Of a stretch of 28,878 nt of DNA, positions 7,093 to 14,274 are shown piece after piece. The notes beneath the pieces were generated by a model that was not told where the DNA came from, ran no database searches, and saw nothing but the letters and a program-made list of their open reading frames with translations. The DNA comes from Actinomycetes bacterium. Lineage in GTDB: Bacteria > Actinomycetota > Actinomycetes > Mycobacteriales > Mycobacteriaceae. Numbering within the stretch: position 1 is the first letter of the stretch; each line of letters begins with the position of its first letter. The stretch spans positions 1 through 28,878 of the forward strand of contig JAEZIA010000322.1 in NCBI GenBank assembly GCA_023416315.1, read 5' to 3'. Position numbers and translations under genes: made by a program.

Positions 7093-8568
7093 TCAGCCTC
7101 GTCGAGGCGCCCTTGCCGAGCCCGCGCCCGCCGTCTTCGCGCCGGTGTCGGTCACGGTGCCGTTCTGGCCGGGCTGGCCCGGACGTCCCCCGATCAGGCT
7201 GCCCGCGCCGGCGGCGCCGCCGTTGCCCGGCTTGGCCGTTGCGCCGGGGCCGAATACGTAGACGCTGCCGCCGTTGCCGCCGCGGCTGCCGTCGGCGAAC
7301 AGGCCGGTCCCGCTGCCTGCGGCGCCACCGTTGCCACCGGTCACCGTGCTGCCGGAGGCGGCGCCCCCGGCCGGGGAGAACGCGTCACCGCCGTCACCGC
7401 CGGGGCCCGCGACGCCGAAGAACGCGTTGCCGCCCTTGCCGCCGTTGCCGCCCTGAACGGTCGCACCGGATCCTGAAGAGTCCGCGGCGCCGCCGTTGCC
7501 GCCGCCACCGTAGTTCGTGCTGTAGCCGCTGGTGCCGCCGCGACCGCCGTCGCCACCGTAGGCATCGGCCTCGGACGAGGCGGAACCGCCCTGGCCGCCA
7601 CCGGAGGCTCTGCCACCGAAGAAGCCGGGCGACGAACCACCCGATCCACCGTCGCCGCCATAAGCCGTTGCCGCGCCCGAGGCTTGAGCATCTCCGCCTG
7701 CGCCGCCACCGCCGGTTCTGCCGGCGCCGCCGGCGGTCCCGCCGCCGTTGCCGCCCCGCCCGCCGGTGGCCGAATCACCGGCTTGCCCGTTGGTCACGGT
7801 GGCGTTTCCGCCCTTGCCTGCGTCTCCGCCGTCGTTGAGGCCGCCGGCGCCACCGGAGCCACCGTTGCCACCGGTCGCCGAGCCGCCGGTGGCTTCAGCC
7901 GTGCCGCCGTCACCACCGTCTCCGGGCGTGCCGAAGAGCCCGGCCGCACCGCCCGAACCGCCATTGCCCGCTTGCGCGGACCCGTTTTCATTGCGGTCGG
8001 AGCCACCGCGGCCGCCGATGCCGCCGTCACCGGAGAACAGGCCGGCCCGACCGCCTTGGCCACCATCGGTCGCCGCCACCGTGCGCACGCCGTTGGTGTA
8101 GACCGCGTCGAGTCCGTTGCCCCCGGCTCCGCCGTTGCCGCCGTACAGCCCGGCGTTGCCGCCACGGCCGCCATTGGCGCCGTCACCGCCGTTGCCGAAC
8201 AGGATGCCGGCGTTACCGCCGTTGCAGCGAGCGCCGGTGCAGTCTGCGGGTGCGTCGGCGCCGTCGCCGATGAAGAACCCGATGAGCGACCCGACCGGGT
8301 TGGCATCGGCCGATGCCAGCGACCTGGCCAGCGCAACGGTGTCCTTGTCGACGCCGTCGCCGGTCCCCGAGCCGGGCTGCGGTGCCGGCAGAAGCCACAC
8401 CGGCGACCCGCTCGTCCCGACCACCGAAGTCGACGCGGTGAGCTCGAAACTGGCTGAGGAGCGGGCGATTGGGCTCGGCTCGGTCAACAGATCGGGCAGC
8501 GCCACCGCCGCTACGGCCGCGGCAACCGCCGCGCTCGTCGCGACACCGAACCTGATTCGAGCCACCAT
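7093..8568 (-). CDS. Secreted PGRS-repeat protein without a PE domain
   Basis: The 491-residue protein starts with MVARIRFG, then a hydrophobic Ala/Val-rich signal segment (about residues 8-24) and a region of about 80 ordinary residues. Then comes NPVGSLIGFFIGDGADAP and a long Gly/Asn-rich domain of GGNGG, GGAGG and NGGDGG units reaching almost to the C-terminus. That layout resembles PE_PGRS proteins downstream of the PE domain, but no PE domain is present and a signal peptide stands in its place. A Cys pair (DCTGARCNGG) sits at the repeat border. ATG 8568 has GGGGA upstream; the longer frame to 8691 lacks signal-peptide logic. PGRS repeats bind Ca2+ in some proteins; any function here is unknown. 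Confidence 0.82.
   Translation of the reverse strand: MVARIRFGVATSAAVAAAVAAVALPDLLTEPSPIARSSASFELTASTSVVGTSGSPVWLLPAPQPGSGTGDGVDKDTVALARSLASADANPVGSLIGFFIGDGADAPADCTGARCNGGNAGILFGNGGDGANGGRGGNAGLYGGNGGAGGNGLDAVYTNGVRTVAATDGGQGGRAGLFSGDGGIGGRGGSDRNENGSAQAGNGGSGGAAGLFGTPGDGGDGGTAEATGGSATGGNGGSGGAGGLNDGGDAGKGGNATVTNGQAGDSATGGRGGNGGGTAGGAGRTGGGGAGGDAQASGAATAYGGDGGSGGSSPGFFGGRASGGGQGGSASSEADAYGGDGGRGGTSGYSTNYGGGGNGGAADSSGSGATVQGGNGGKGGNAFFGVAGPGGDGGDAFSPAGGAASGSTVTGGNGGAAGSGTGLFADGSRGGNGGSVYVFGPGATAKPGNGGAAGAGSLIGGRPGQPGQNGTVTDTGAKTAGAGSARAPRRG
7100..8250 (-). repeat. PGRS-type imperfect Gly-Gly-Asn/Ala coding repeats
   Basis: Dense imperfect repeats of codons for GGNGG, GGAGG and GDGG appear on the plus strand as runs of gccgccgttgccgcc-like text. 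They are part of the PGRS reading frame, not an independent element. Such tracts are prone to recombination, length change and assembly error. Confidence 0.8.
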
Positions 8569-8693
8569 GTACCCATCCCCCGATGTGCCCACAACGTCGC
8601 CAAGCGTGCGCTGCGGAGAAGAAGTCGGGTGCCGAAGAGCCGTCACCCCGGAATCGATGGGGACTCTACGGTGCTGGTTGCCGACAGGCAAGG

Positions 8694-8722
8694 ATTATCG
8701 ACGGGAATTCTTAGCTGCTAAA
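8694..8722 (-). promoter_or_regulatory. Possible promoter of the PGRS gene
   Basis: On the minus strand GATAAT (8699-8694) lies 17 bases after TTTAGC (8722-8717), about 125 bases before the PGRS start. The -10 is good and the -35 weak. The long leader this implies is unexplained. Confidence 0.35.
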
Positions 8723-8808
8723 CCCAATCGGGTTGGTGTGGCCGGAATCGGACGTTGCGATATTTTCGAGCCGAGGGGCGAGCGGTTTCGCTGCGCCCAG
8801 ATATGGGG

Positions 8809-8859
8809 CGGCCCCCGAGCCGTGTTCCTTGGTTGGACAAACCAAGAGCTCGGGGGCCG
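8809..8859. terminator. Strong composite hairpin downstream of pabC
   Basis: The outer arms CGGCCCCCGAGC (8809-8820) and GCTCGGGGGCCG (8848-8859) pair perfectly over 12 bp. An inner stem CTTGGTT (8828-8834) and AACCAAG (8840-8846) pairs over 7 bp around the loop GGACA. The stems are separated by seven bases on one side and one on the other. It could terminate pabC transcription (about 180 bases past the stop) or be part of a small RNA. Neither side carries a T-run. Confidence 0.6.
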
Positions 8860-9037
8860 GGTAGCTGCCTGGAATTCGCCAGCGCGCGCAGGGCGTGGGT
8901 GAATCCTCGGCACCTGGTGCTGCTAGCGGGCAGCCACCTCACATGTCCTAGAAGCTATCAATTTCCGGACCACCTCCCTTCCTGTGTACCGACGAACGTA
9001 CCCGCGTCAGAAGGGGTGTGCCAACAGGTTTTGGCTT

Positions 9038-9916
9038 TCAGCGATCGCTGACGATCGCGGCGTCGACCAATGCCGCGACCTCGGCGGCCAGCCGGGTCTG
9101 CGGCAACGCGCGGCCATCGAGAGTGTGCACCCGGGCCGCCAGCGTCATGCTGGACACCAGCCAAACCCCCTGGGCGGCAAACAGGTCGGCGGGCCGCAGC
9201 GCGCGGAAGTCGCAGTCGTAGCCCTTGTCGCGGGCCACTTCGAACAGCGCCTGCTGGGTGGTCCCGCGCAGGATCGGATACCACGGCGGCGGGGTCAGCA
9301 GCGTCGTTCCCGAGCCTTCGTCGGTGGCGATCACCACCGTCGAGCGCGGCCCCTCGAGCAGGTACCCGTCGGAGCTGACGAAGATCACGTCACCGGCGCC
9401 CTTGGCGGCGGCGTGCCGCAGGGCGGCCATGTTCACCGCGTACGACAGCGTCTTCGCGCCGGCCACCAGCCACGGCATGGCGTCGACCCCGGACGACGGT
9501 AGCCCGCGATCGAGCAGCACCGCGGCGATCCCGTCGCGGCGGGCGGCGGCCACCCGCTGCGGTACCGGATTCACGGTCAGGTAGGCGGTGGGGGTGGAAC
9601 CGGTTTCCCGGCCTCGGCTGTACACCAACCGCAGCGCACCCTCGTCGCCGGTCGCCGAGGTCCACTGCCCCACCGCGATGCCGATCGCCTTGCGCCAGGC
9701 CGGCAGATCCGGCGCAGGCAGGTCCATCATCGAGGCCGACTGGGCCAGCCGCCGCAGGTGGGACTCCACCAGGCAGGCCCGGCCGTCGCGAATCAGCAGC
9801 GTCTCGAACACGCCATCGCCGCGCACGGCGGCGAGGTCATCGGCGAACAGCAGCGGCTGGGCCGCGTCGCGCACCTGGCCGTCCAGGGTGACGATCACCG
9901 ATGAGGGGGCGGACAT
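9038..9916 (-). CDS. pabC: Aminodeoxychorismate lyase / class IV aminotransferase (Rv0812-like)
   Basis: The 292-residue PLP fold-type IV enzyme belongs to the family that includes 4-amino-4-deoxychorismate lyase and branched-chain or D-amino-acid transaminases. Lys155 in AGAKTLSYAVN is the expected Schiff-base lysine, and Glu188 in YLLEGPRST the conserved PLP-ring glutamate. GDGVFETL near residue 34 is the usual N-terminal motif. As a lyase it would release p-aminobenzoate for folate synthesis. The assignment over a transaminase rests on the known synteny with Rv0812. ATG 9916 is almost leaderless: TACGCT (9930-9925) is eight bases upstream. It is divergent from ygfZ across a 38-bp gap, again as in M. 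tuberculosis. Confidence 0.83.
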   Translation of the reverse strand: MSAPSSVIVTLDGQVRDAAQPLLFADDLAAVRGDGVFETLLIRDGRACLVESHLRRLAQSASMMDLPAPDLPAWRKAIGIAVGQWTSATGDEGALRLVYSRGRETGSTPTAYLTVNPVPQRVAAARRDGIAAVLLDRGLPSSGVDAMPWLVAGAKTLSYAVNMAALRHAAAKGAGDVIFVSSDGYLLEGPRSTVVIATDEGSGTTLLTPPPWYPILRGTTQQALFEVARDKGYDCDFRALRPADLFAAQGVWLVSSMTLAARVHTLDGRALPQTRLAAEVAALVDAAIVSDR

Positions 9917-9924
9917 GAAGCATG

Positions 9925-9948
9925 AGCGTAGTGCCAGCCCCGTAGAGT
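9925..9948. promoter_or_regulatory. Compact divergent promoters of pabC and ygfZ
   Basis: Both -10 boxes lie in the 38-bp gap. Plus-strand TAGAGT (9943-9948) is six bases before GTG 9955, predicting a leaderless ygfZ mRNA. Minus-strand TACGCT (9930-9925) is eight bases before ATG 9916. Each promoter's -35 would fall within the opposite gene, so the two may compete. Confidence 0.5.
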
Positions 9949-9954
9949 TGATGT

Positions 9955-11046
9955 GTGTCAGCCGTCCCCGCACCTGACAGTTCTCCCGATGCCGGCGCGA
10001 TCTGGCACTACGGTGACCCGTTCGGCGAACAGCGCGCTGCCGAGCACGACGCCGCCGTCGTCGATCGTTCGCACCGCGCGGTCCTCACGCTGACCGGACC
10101 GGACCGCCGCAGCTGGCTGCACTCGATCTCCTCCCAGCACGTCAGTGAGTTGCCCGACGGCACGTCGACGGAGAATCTCAGCCTCGACGGCCAAGGACGT
10201 GTCGAGGATCACTGGGTCCAGACCGAGCTCGACGGCGTCACGTATCTGGACACCGAACGCAGCCGCGGTGAACCGTTGCTGGCCTACCTGCGCAAAATGG
10301 TGTTCTGGGCCGACGTGACTCCCGAGGCCGCCGACCTCGCCGTGCTGTCGCTGCTGGGCCCGCGCCTCGACCACCCCGCTGTCCTGGCCGTTCTGGGCCT
10401 GACCGAACTGCCGGGCGAAACGGCTGCCGTGCCGGTGCCGGGCGGCGGATTCGTCCGCCGGGTTCCGGCCCCACCCGGCCAGATCGAGCTGGACCTGCTG
10501 GTCCCGCGCGCCGCCGCGGCGGACTGGCTGACCAGGCTGGAAGCCGCCGGGGTGCGCCGCGCCGGCGTGTGGACCTACGAGGCACATCGGGTCGCCGCAC
10601 AGCGGCCCCGGCTCGGCGTGGACACCGACGAGCGGACGATCCCGCACGAAGTGGGCTGGATCGGCGGCCCGGGGCAGGGTGCGGTGCATCTGGACAAGGG
10701 CTGCTACCGCGGTCAGGAAACCGTCGCGCGCGTGCACAACCTGGGAAAACCGCCGCGGATGCTGGTCCTGGTGCATCTCGACGGCTCCGGCGAGCGGCCG
10801 GCCACCGGCGACCCGCTGCTGGCCGCCGGGCGTGTCGTCGGGCGGCTCGGCACCGTCGTCGACCACGTCGATCTCGGACCGATCGCCCTGGCCCTGGTCA
10901 AGCGGGGCATTCCGGCCGACACCGCGCTGACCACGGGCGGGGAGCATCAGGTGGCCGCCGAGATCGACCCCGATTCGTTGCCGCCGACCGACGCCGTGGG
11001 CGCGGGACGACTGGCGGTCGAGCGGCTGCGCCGCGGTGCTCCCTGA
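9955..11046 (+). CDS. ygfZ: YgfZ/GcvT-like iron-sulfur cluster repair protein
   Basis: The 363-residue folate-binding GcvT-like protein carries the YgfZ signature K-G-C-Y-x-G-Q-E (KGCYRGQETVAR) with the conserved cysteine at about residue 250. YgfZ/CAF17 proteins use tetrahydrofolate to help assemble or repair 4Fe-4S clusters in enzymes such as MiaB. It differs from the glycine-cleavage aminomethyltransferase by this Cys motif. GTG 9955 was chosen because a -10 box ends seven bases upstream, giving a leaderless start. Its neighbour pabC also belongs to folate metabolism, which may explain the conserved divergent pairing. The next gene, DUF3073, has its own promoter and leader. Confidence 0.9.
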   Translation: MSAVPAPDSSPDAGAIWHYGDPFGEQRAAEHDAAVVDRSHRAVLTLTGPDRRSWLHSISSQHVSELPDGTSTENLSLDGQGRVEDHWVQTELDGVTYLDTERSRGEPLLAYLRKMVFWADVTPEAADLAVLSLLGPRLDHPAVLAVLGLTELPGETAAVPVPGGGFVRRVPAPPGQIELDLLVPRAAAADWLTRLEAAGVRRAGVWTYEAHRVAAQRPRLGVDTDERTIPHEVGWIGGPGQGAVHLDKGCYRGQETVARVHNLGKPPRMLVLVHLDGSGERPATGDPLLAAGRVVGRLGTVVDHVDLGPIALALVKRGIPADTALTTGGEHQVAAEIDPDSLPPTDAVGAGRLAVERLRRGAP

Positions 11047-11096
11047 CGTTCACCCACGGCCGAACGGGCCTGCCAGCACATCGCAGCGGGGCACGG

Positions 11097-11183
11097 TAAG
11101 GTGTGGACAGGACAATAACGAACACACAGATCGGAGCCGCCTGCATCCCGGGCCGCTCCGTTATTGCGCGAGGGGGTTCCCCC
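11097..11183 (+). promoter_or_regulatory. Promoter and structured 5' leader of DUF3073
   Basis: A -10 box TAAGGT (11097-11102) predicts a leader of about 75 bases. The leader holds an 8-bp perfect pair, CAATAACG (11113-11120) with CGTTATTG (11159-11166). Competing or stacking with it is CGGAGC (11132-11137) with GCTCCG (11155-11160). GGGGG (11172-11176), the likely ribosome site, can pair with CCCCC (11179-11183) just before ATG 11184. Regulation by structure is inferred. Confidence 0.5.
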
Positions 11184-11369
11184 ATGGGCCGCGGCCGGGC
11201 AAAGGCAAAGCAGACCAAGGTTGCTCGAGAGCTGAAATATAGCTCTCCGCAAACTGATTTCGAGCGGCTCCAGCAAGAGCTGTCCGGGTCGGGTTCAGGC
11301 GACGCCGACACCGTAGACAACGGGTTCGATGAGGACCCATGGGCCGACGAGGGCAGCTGGCGGCGCTGA
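11184..11369 (+). CDS. DUF3073 small basic/acidic protein (Rv0810c-like)
   Basis: This is a 61-residue protein of the actinobacterial DUF3073 family. It has a strongly basic start (MGRGRAKAKQTKVARELKY), then a Ser/Gly/Asp-rich linker and an acidic end (DEDPWADEGSWRR). The basic start suggests RNA or DNA contact, but the function is unknown. ATG 11184 fits the conserved family start; the frame extends upstream through the leader to 11103 without family support. It is convergent with purM, as Rv0810c is with Rv0809. Two hairpins follow at once, the first having this gene's TGA in its loop. Confidence 0.88.
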   Translation: MGRGRAKAKQTKVARELKYSSPQTDFERLQQELSGSGSGDADTVDNGFDEDPWADEGSWRR

Positions 11370-11405
11370 GCCGCCGCCTCGTCTCACACTCGAGCGGGCG
11401 CTCGA
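11359..11405. terminator. Bidirectional terminator pair between DUF3073 and purM
   Basis: The first stem is GGCGGC/GCCGCC (11359-11375), whose loop GCTGA contains the DUF3073 stop. The second is TCGAGCG-GG-CGCTCGA (11390-11405), ending five bases before the purM stop. Placement between convergent genes supports termination from both sides. Confidence 0.65.
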
Positions 11406-11409
11406 TCCC

Positions 11410-12480
<1,071 letters not shown>

Positions 12481-12488
12481 CGGCCCTA

Positions 12489-12517
12489 AGGCTACCGGTC
12501 GCCGTCCGCGACCGGTA
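12489..12517 (-). terminator. Inverted repeat upstream of purM (terminator or operator) with adjoining -10 box
   Basis: A perfect 10-bp inverted repeat, TACCGGTCGC (12493-12502) and GCGACCGGTA (12508-12517), lies between the DUF2461 stop and purM. On the minus strand it would end transcription coming from the catabolic operon. Its last two bases are the first two of the candidate purM -10 (TAGCCT, 12494-12489), so it could equally be a protein-binding site for purM control. Confidence 0.6.
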
Positions 12518-12529
12518 CGGGCGCAGGCG

Positions 12530-13147
12530 TCAGCCGACGTTACGGGCCAGCCAGTCGCGTAGCGGCGCACCCGCCCGCAGCGTGGTCACCACCCGGTCCT
12601 TGGCCTTCGCCGTGCCGAGCCAGGCAGCGACGGGCCAGGTTTTCATCATCGCGATGCCCTTGTACCGCAGCAGCTCGATACGCGGATGGTCCTTCGGATA
12701 ACCCCTCGGCGCCGTCTTGAGAATCTCGTGGGCCATCGTGTCGTAGCCGCCGTCGCGCAGCGTCGCGACGATCGCGACGAGCTCGGTCCCGGACTTTCCG
12801 GCGTCGACCGCGGCCCGGTACCGGGCCAGCGCGGCAGCATCCGGCAGGTACAGACCGCTGCCGACCGTGAGTCCGTCGGCCGAGAACGACACGTAACCCG
12901 ATCCGAGTCGCGCGGCACAGTTGGTTTTGTACGGCGATTTGTCGGCGCTGAACCGAACATCGCGGTGCGGCCGGAAGATCGTGCTCTCGCCGAATTCGGC
13001 GGCCAGTTCGGCGAGCAGCTCCAGCATCGGAGCCTTCACCGTGTGCTCGTAAACCGCGTGATGCCGCGTCCAGTAGACCTTGGAGTTGTCGGCCTCCAGG
13101 CCCTCGTAGAACTCCACCGCCTCGATCGGCCAGCCACGGAACGCCAT
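12530..13147 (-). CDS. DUF2461 (TIGR02453) family protein
   Basis: The 205-residue DUF2461 protein has the family features FRGWPIEAVEFYEGLEADNSK at the start, FRPHRDVRFSADKSPYKTN in the middle and YKGIAMMKTWP near the end. The family is widespread and has no established biochemical role. It starts 18 bases after the PEBP gene stop, so it may be the last gene of the catabolic operon. GACAAT six bases before ATG 13147 could also give it a leaderless promoter of its own. A strong inverted repeat follows its stop. Confidence 0.85.
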   Translation of the reverse strand: MAFRGWPIEAVEFYEGLEADNSKVYWTRHHAVYEHTVKAPMLELLAELAAEFGESTIFRPHRDVRFSADKSPYKTNCAARLGSGYVSFSADGLTVGSGLYLPDAAALARYRAAVDAGKSGTELVAIVATLRDGGYDTMAHEILKTAPRGYPKDHPRIELLRYKGIAMMKTWPVAAWLGTAKAKDRVVTTLRAGAPLRDWLARNVG

Positions 13148-13165
13148 GGCGACATTGTCGTCCAG

Positions 13166-13711
13166 TTATCGGCGGTAGGTGCCGGTTAGCAGCCCTCGGG
13201 CGATCAGACTTCGCTTCATCCCCGTGCGCAGCGCATGCACGCTGGTCACGTCGTCAGCCACCGGGGCGTCCAACGCGAACACATGGAAGCGGTAATGGTG
13301 GGTGCCGTGGCCCGGGATGGGACGCGGTCCGTGATACCCGCGCCCGAGAACAGTCCGCAAGAATCGGACGCCCGGAGCGCCCGCGCCCAAAGCGCCCTCG
13401 TCGAGGTCGTCGATTCCCGCGGGAAGGACAGCGACGGTGTGGATCAACGGACGGGGCAAGGGAACGTCGACGTCTTCGATGACGAGCACGAGCGCCGCGG
13501 TGGCCGCCGGAACGCCGTCCCACCGCAAGGGCGGAGACATGTTGCCGCCAACGCCGTCACCCGCATACTCGGCCGGCATCGCGGCGCCATCGGCGAAGAC
13601 TGGACTGGACAGGATCACAGCGGGCACCGACGGAAGCGTCGACAGCCGGCTGCGCCCGGCCCCGGCTCGTATCGGCCGCAGCAGCCGACCCACCCGTTCG
13701 ATTCCGCTCAT
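13166..13711 (-). CDS. YbhB/YbcL-family PEBP-like protein
   Basis: The 181-residue protein is of the bacterial phosphatidylethanolamine-binding-protein family. It shows SPPLRWDGVP, the ligand-pocket motif VIEDVDVPLPRPLIHTVAVLP and the second motif GYHGPRPIPGHGTHHYRFHVFALD, all well kept. No signal peptide is evident, so it is probably cytoplasmic. These proteins bind small anionic ligands and have no settled enzymatic role in bacteria. ATG 13711 overlaps the stop of the LeuD-like gene by four bases (ATGA), so it is translated as part of the hydro-lyase operon. That tight linkage suggests a role with the same metabolite or its ester, which is inference only. Confidence 0.88.
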   Translation of the reverse strand: MSGIERVGRLLRPIRAGAGRSRLSTLPSVPAVILSSPVFADGAAMPAEYAGDGVGGNMSPPLRWDGVPAATAALVLVIEDVDVPLPRPLIHTVAVLPAGIDDLDEGALGAGAPGVRFLRTVLGRGYHGPRPIPGHGTHHYRFHVFALDAPVADDVTSVHALRTGMKRSLIARGLLTGTYRR

Positions 13712-14274
13712 GCCCCACTCCCCTGGCCCGCTGCGGTCGCCGTGGGCGAGCGCAGCTGATCGCCCAGTTCGGCTGGCAGGTAACCGCGTTCGGCCAACCT
13801 GGGCAACACGCCTCCACTGGCGAGGATGTCCAACACGAGATCGGGCAGGACCGGTACGGCGCCCGACGCACCGGTGGTGTCGTTTCGCCAGGTCCCTGCG
13901 CGCAGGTCGAAGGTGCCGATGTCGCCATCGGCGAATGCCTCGGTCACGCCCGGAACCGTCATGGCGGGCAGTCCGGCGTTGATCGCGTTCCGGAAGAACA
14001 GTGAGTTGAACTCACCGGCCACCAACGCGGCGACGCCGAGATGGTTGAAGAGGGCGGCGACCGGCCGCGAGGACCCGAGCCCGAAGTTCGCCCCGGCGAT
14101 CACGATGTCACCGGCCTCGACCTGATCCGTCCAGCCCGGGCGCACGGCGTGGAAGACCATCGTCGCGGCATTCGCAATGTCGCGCTTCATCGCTTCCGCG
14201 GGGTACATGTCGTCGGTGTTGAGGTTGTCGCCGAAGACCCACACCCGTCCGGTGACAACGAGTCCGGTTGTCAT
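13708..14274 (-). CDS. Aconitase-superfamily small subunit (LeuD/DmdB-like)
   Basis: This 188-residue swivel domain of a two-subunit hydro-lyase is similar to LeuD and to the small subunit of 2,3-dimethylmalate dehydratase (DmdB). It has GDNLNTDDMYPAEAMK at residues 15-30 and the substrate loop FGLGSSRPVA (64-73). In LeuD and most DmdB proteins that loop reads FGCGSSREHA; here Cys is Leu and Glu-His is Pro-Val. The Ser-Ser-Arg used for carboxylate binding remains. ATG 14274 overlaps the large-subunit stop (ATGA), and its own stop overlaps the PEBP gene. It is probably an obligate partner of the preceding LeuC-like protein. True leucine-pathway LeuD is unlikely given the changed loop and the neighbours. 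Confidence 0.85.
   Translation of the reverse strand: MTTGLVVTGRVWVFGDNLNTDDMYPAEAMKRDIANAATMVFHAVRPGWTDQVEAGDIVIAGANFGLGSSRPVAALFNHLGVAALVAGEFNSLFFRNAINAGLPAMTVPGVTEAFADGDIGTFDLRAGTWRNDTTGASGAVPVLPDLVLDILASGGVLPRLAERGYLPAELGDQLRSPTATAAGQGSGA

Larger units (their letters stand above)
8569..9037. other. 469-bp non-coding gap between pabC and the PGRS gene
   Basis: No credible gene is seen here. Several overlapping short frames exist on both strands without ribosome sites or family resemblance. The gap holds a possible PGRS promoter (8694-8722), a strong composite hairpin (8809-8859) and a weak 5-bp stem near 9020-9035. No tRNA T-loop motif is present. It is somewhat richer in A and T than flanking coding DNA. 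Confidence 0.6.

Noticed and set aside
7274..8101. Possible CRISPR or minisatellite because of repeated gccgccgttgccgcc-like text
   Set aside because: Repeats are imperfect, follow codon periodicity and encode the PGRS domain; there are no unique spacers.
8569..9037. tRNA or conserved housekeeping RNA in the gap
   Set aside because: No T-loop consensus and no fold resembling tmRNA, RNase P or SRP RNA was seen. A smaller unknown RNA remains open and is reported as a finding.
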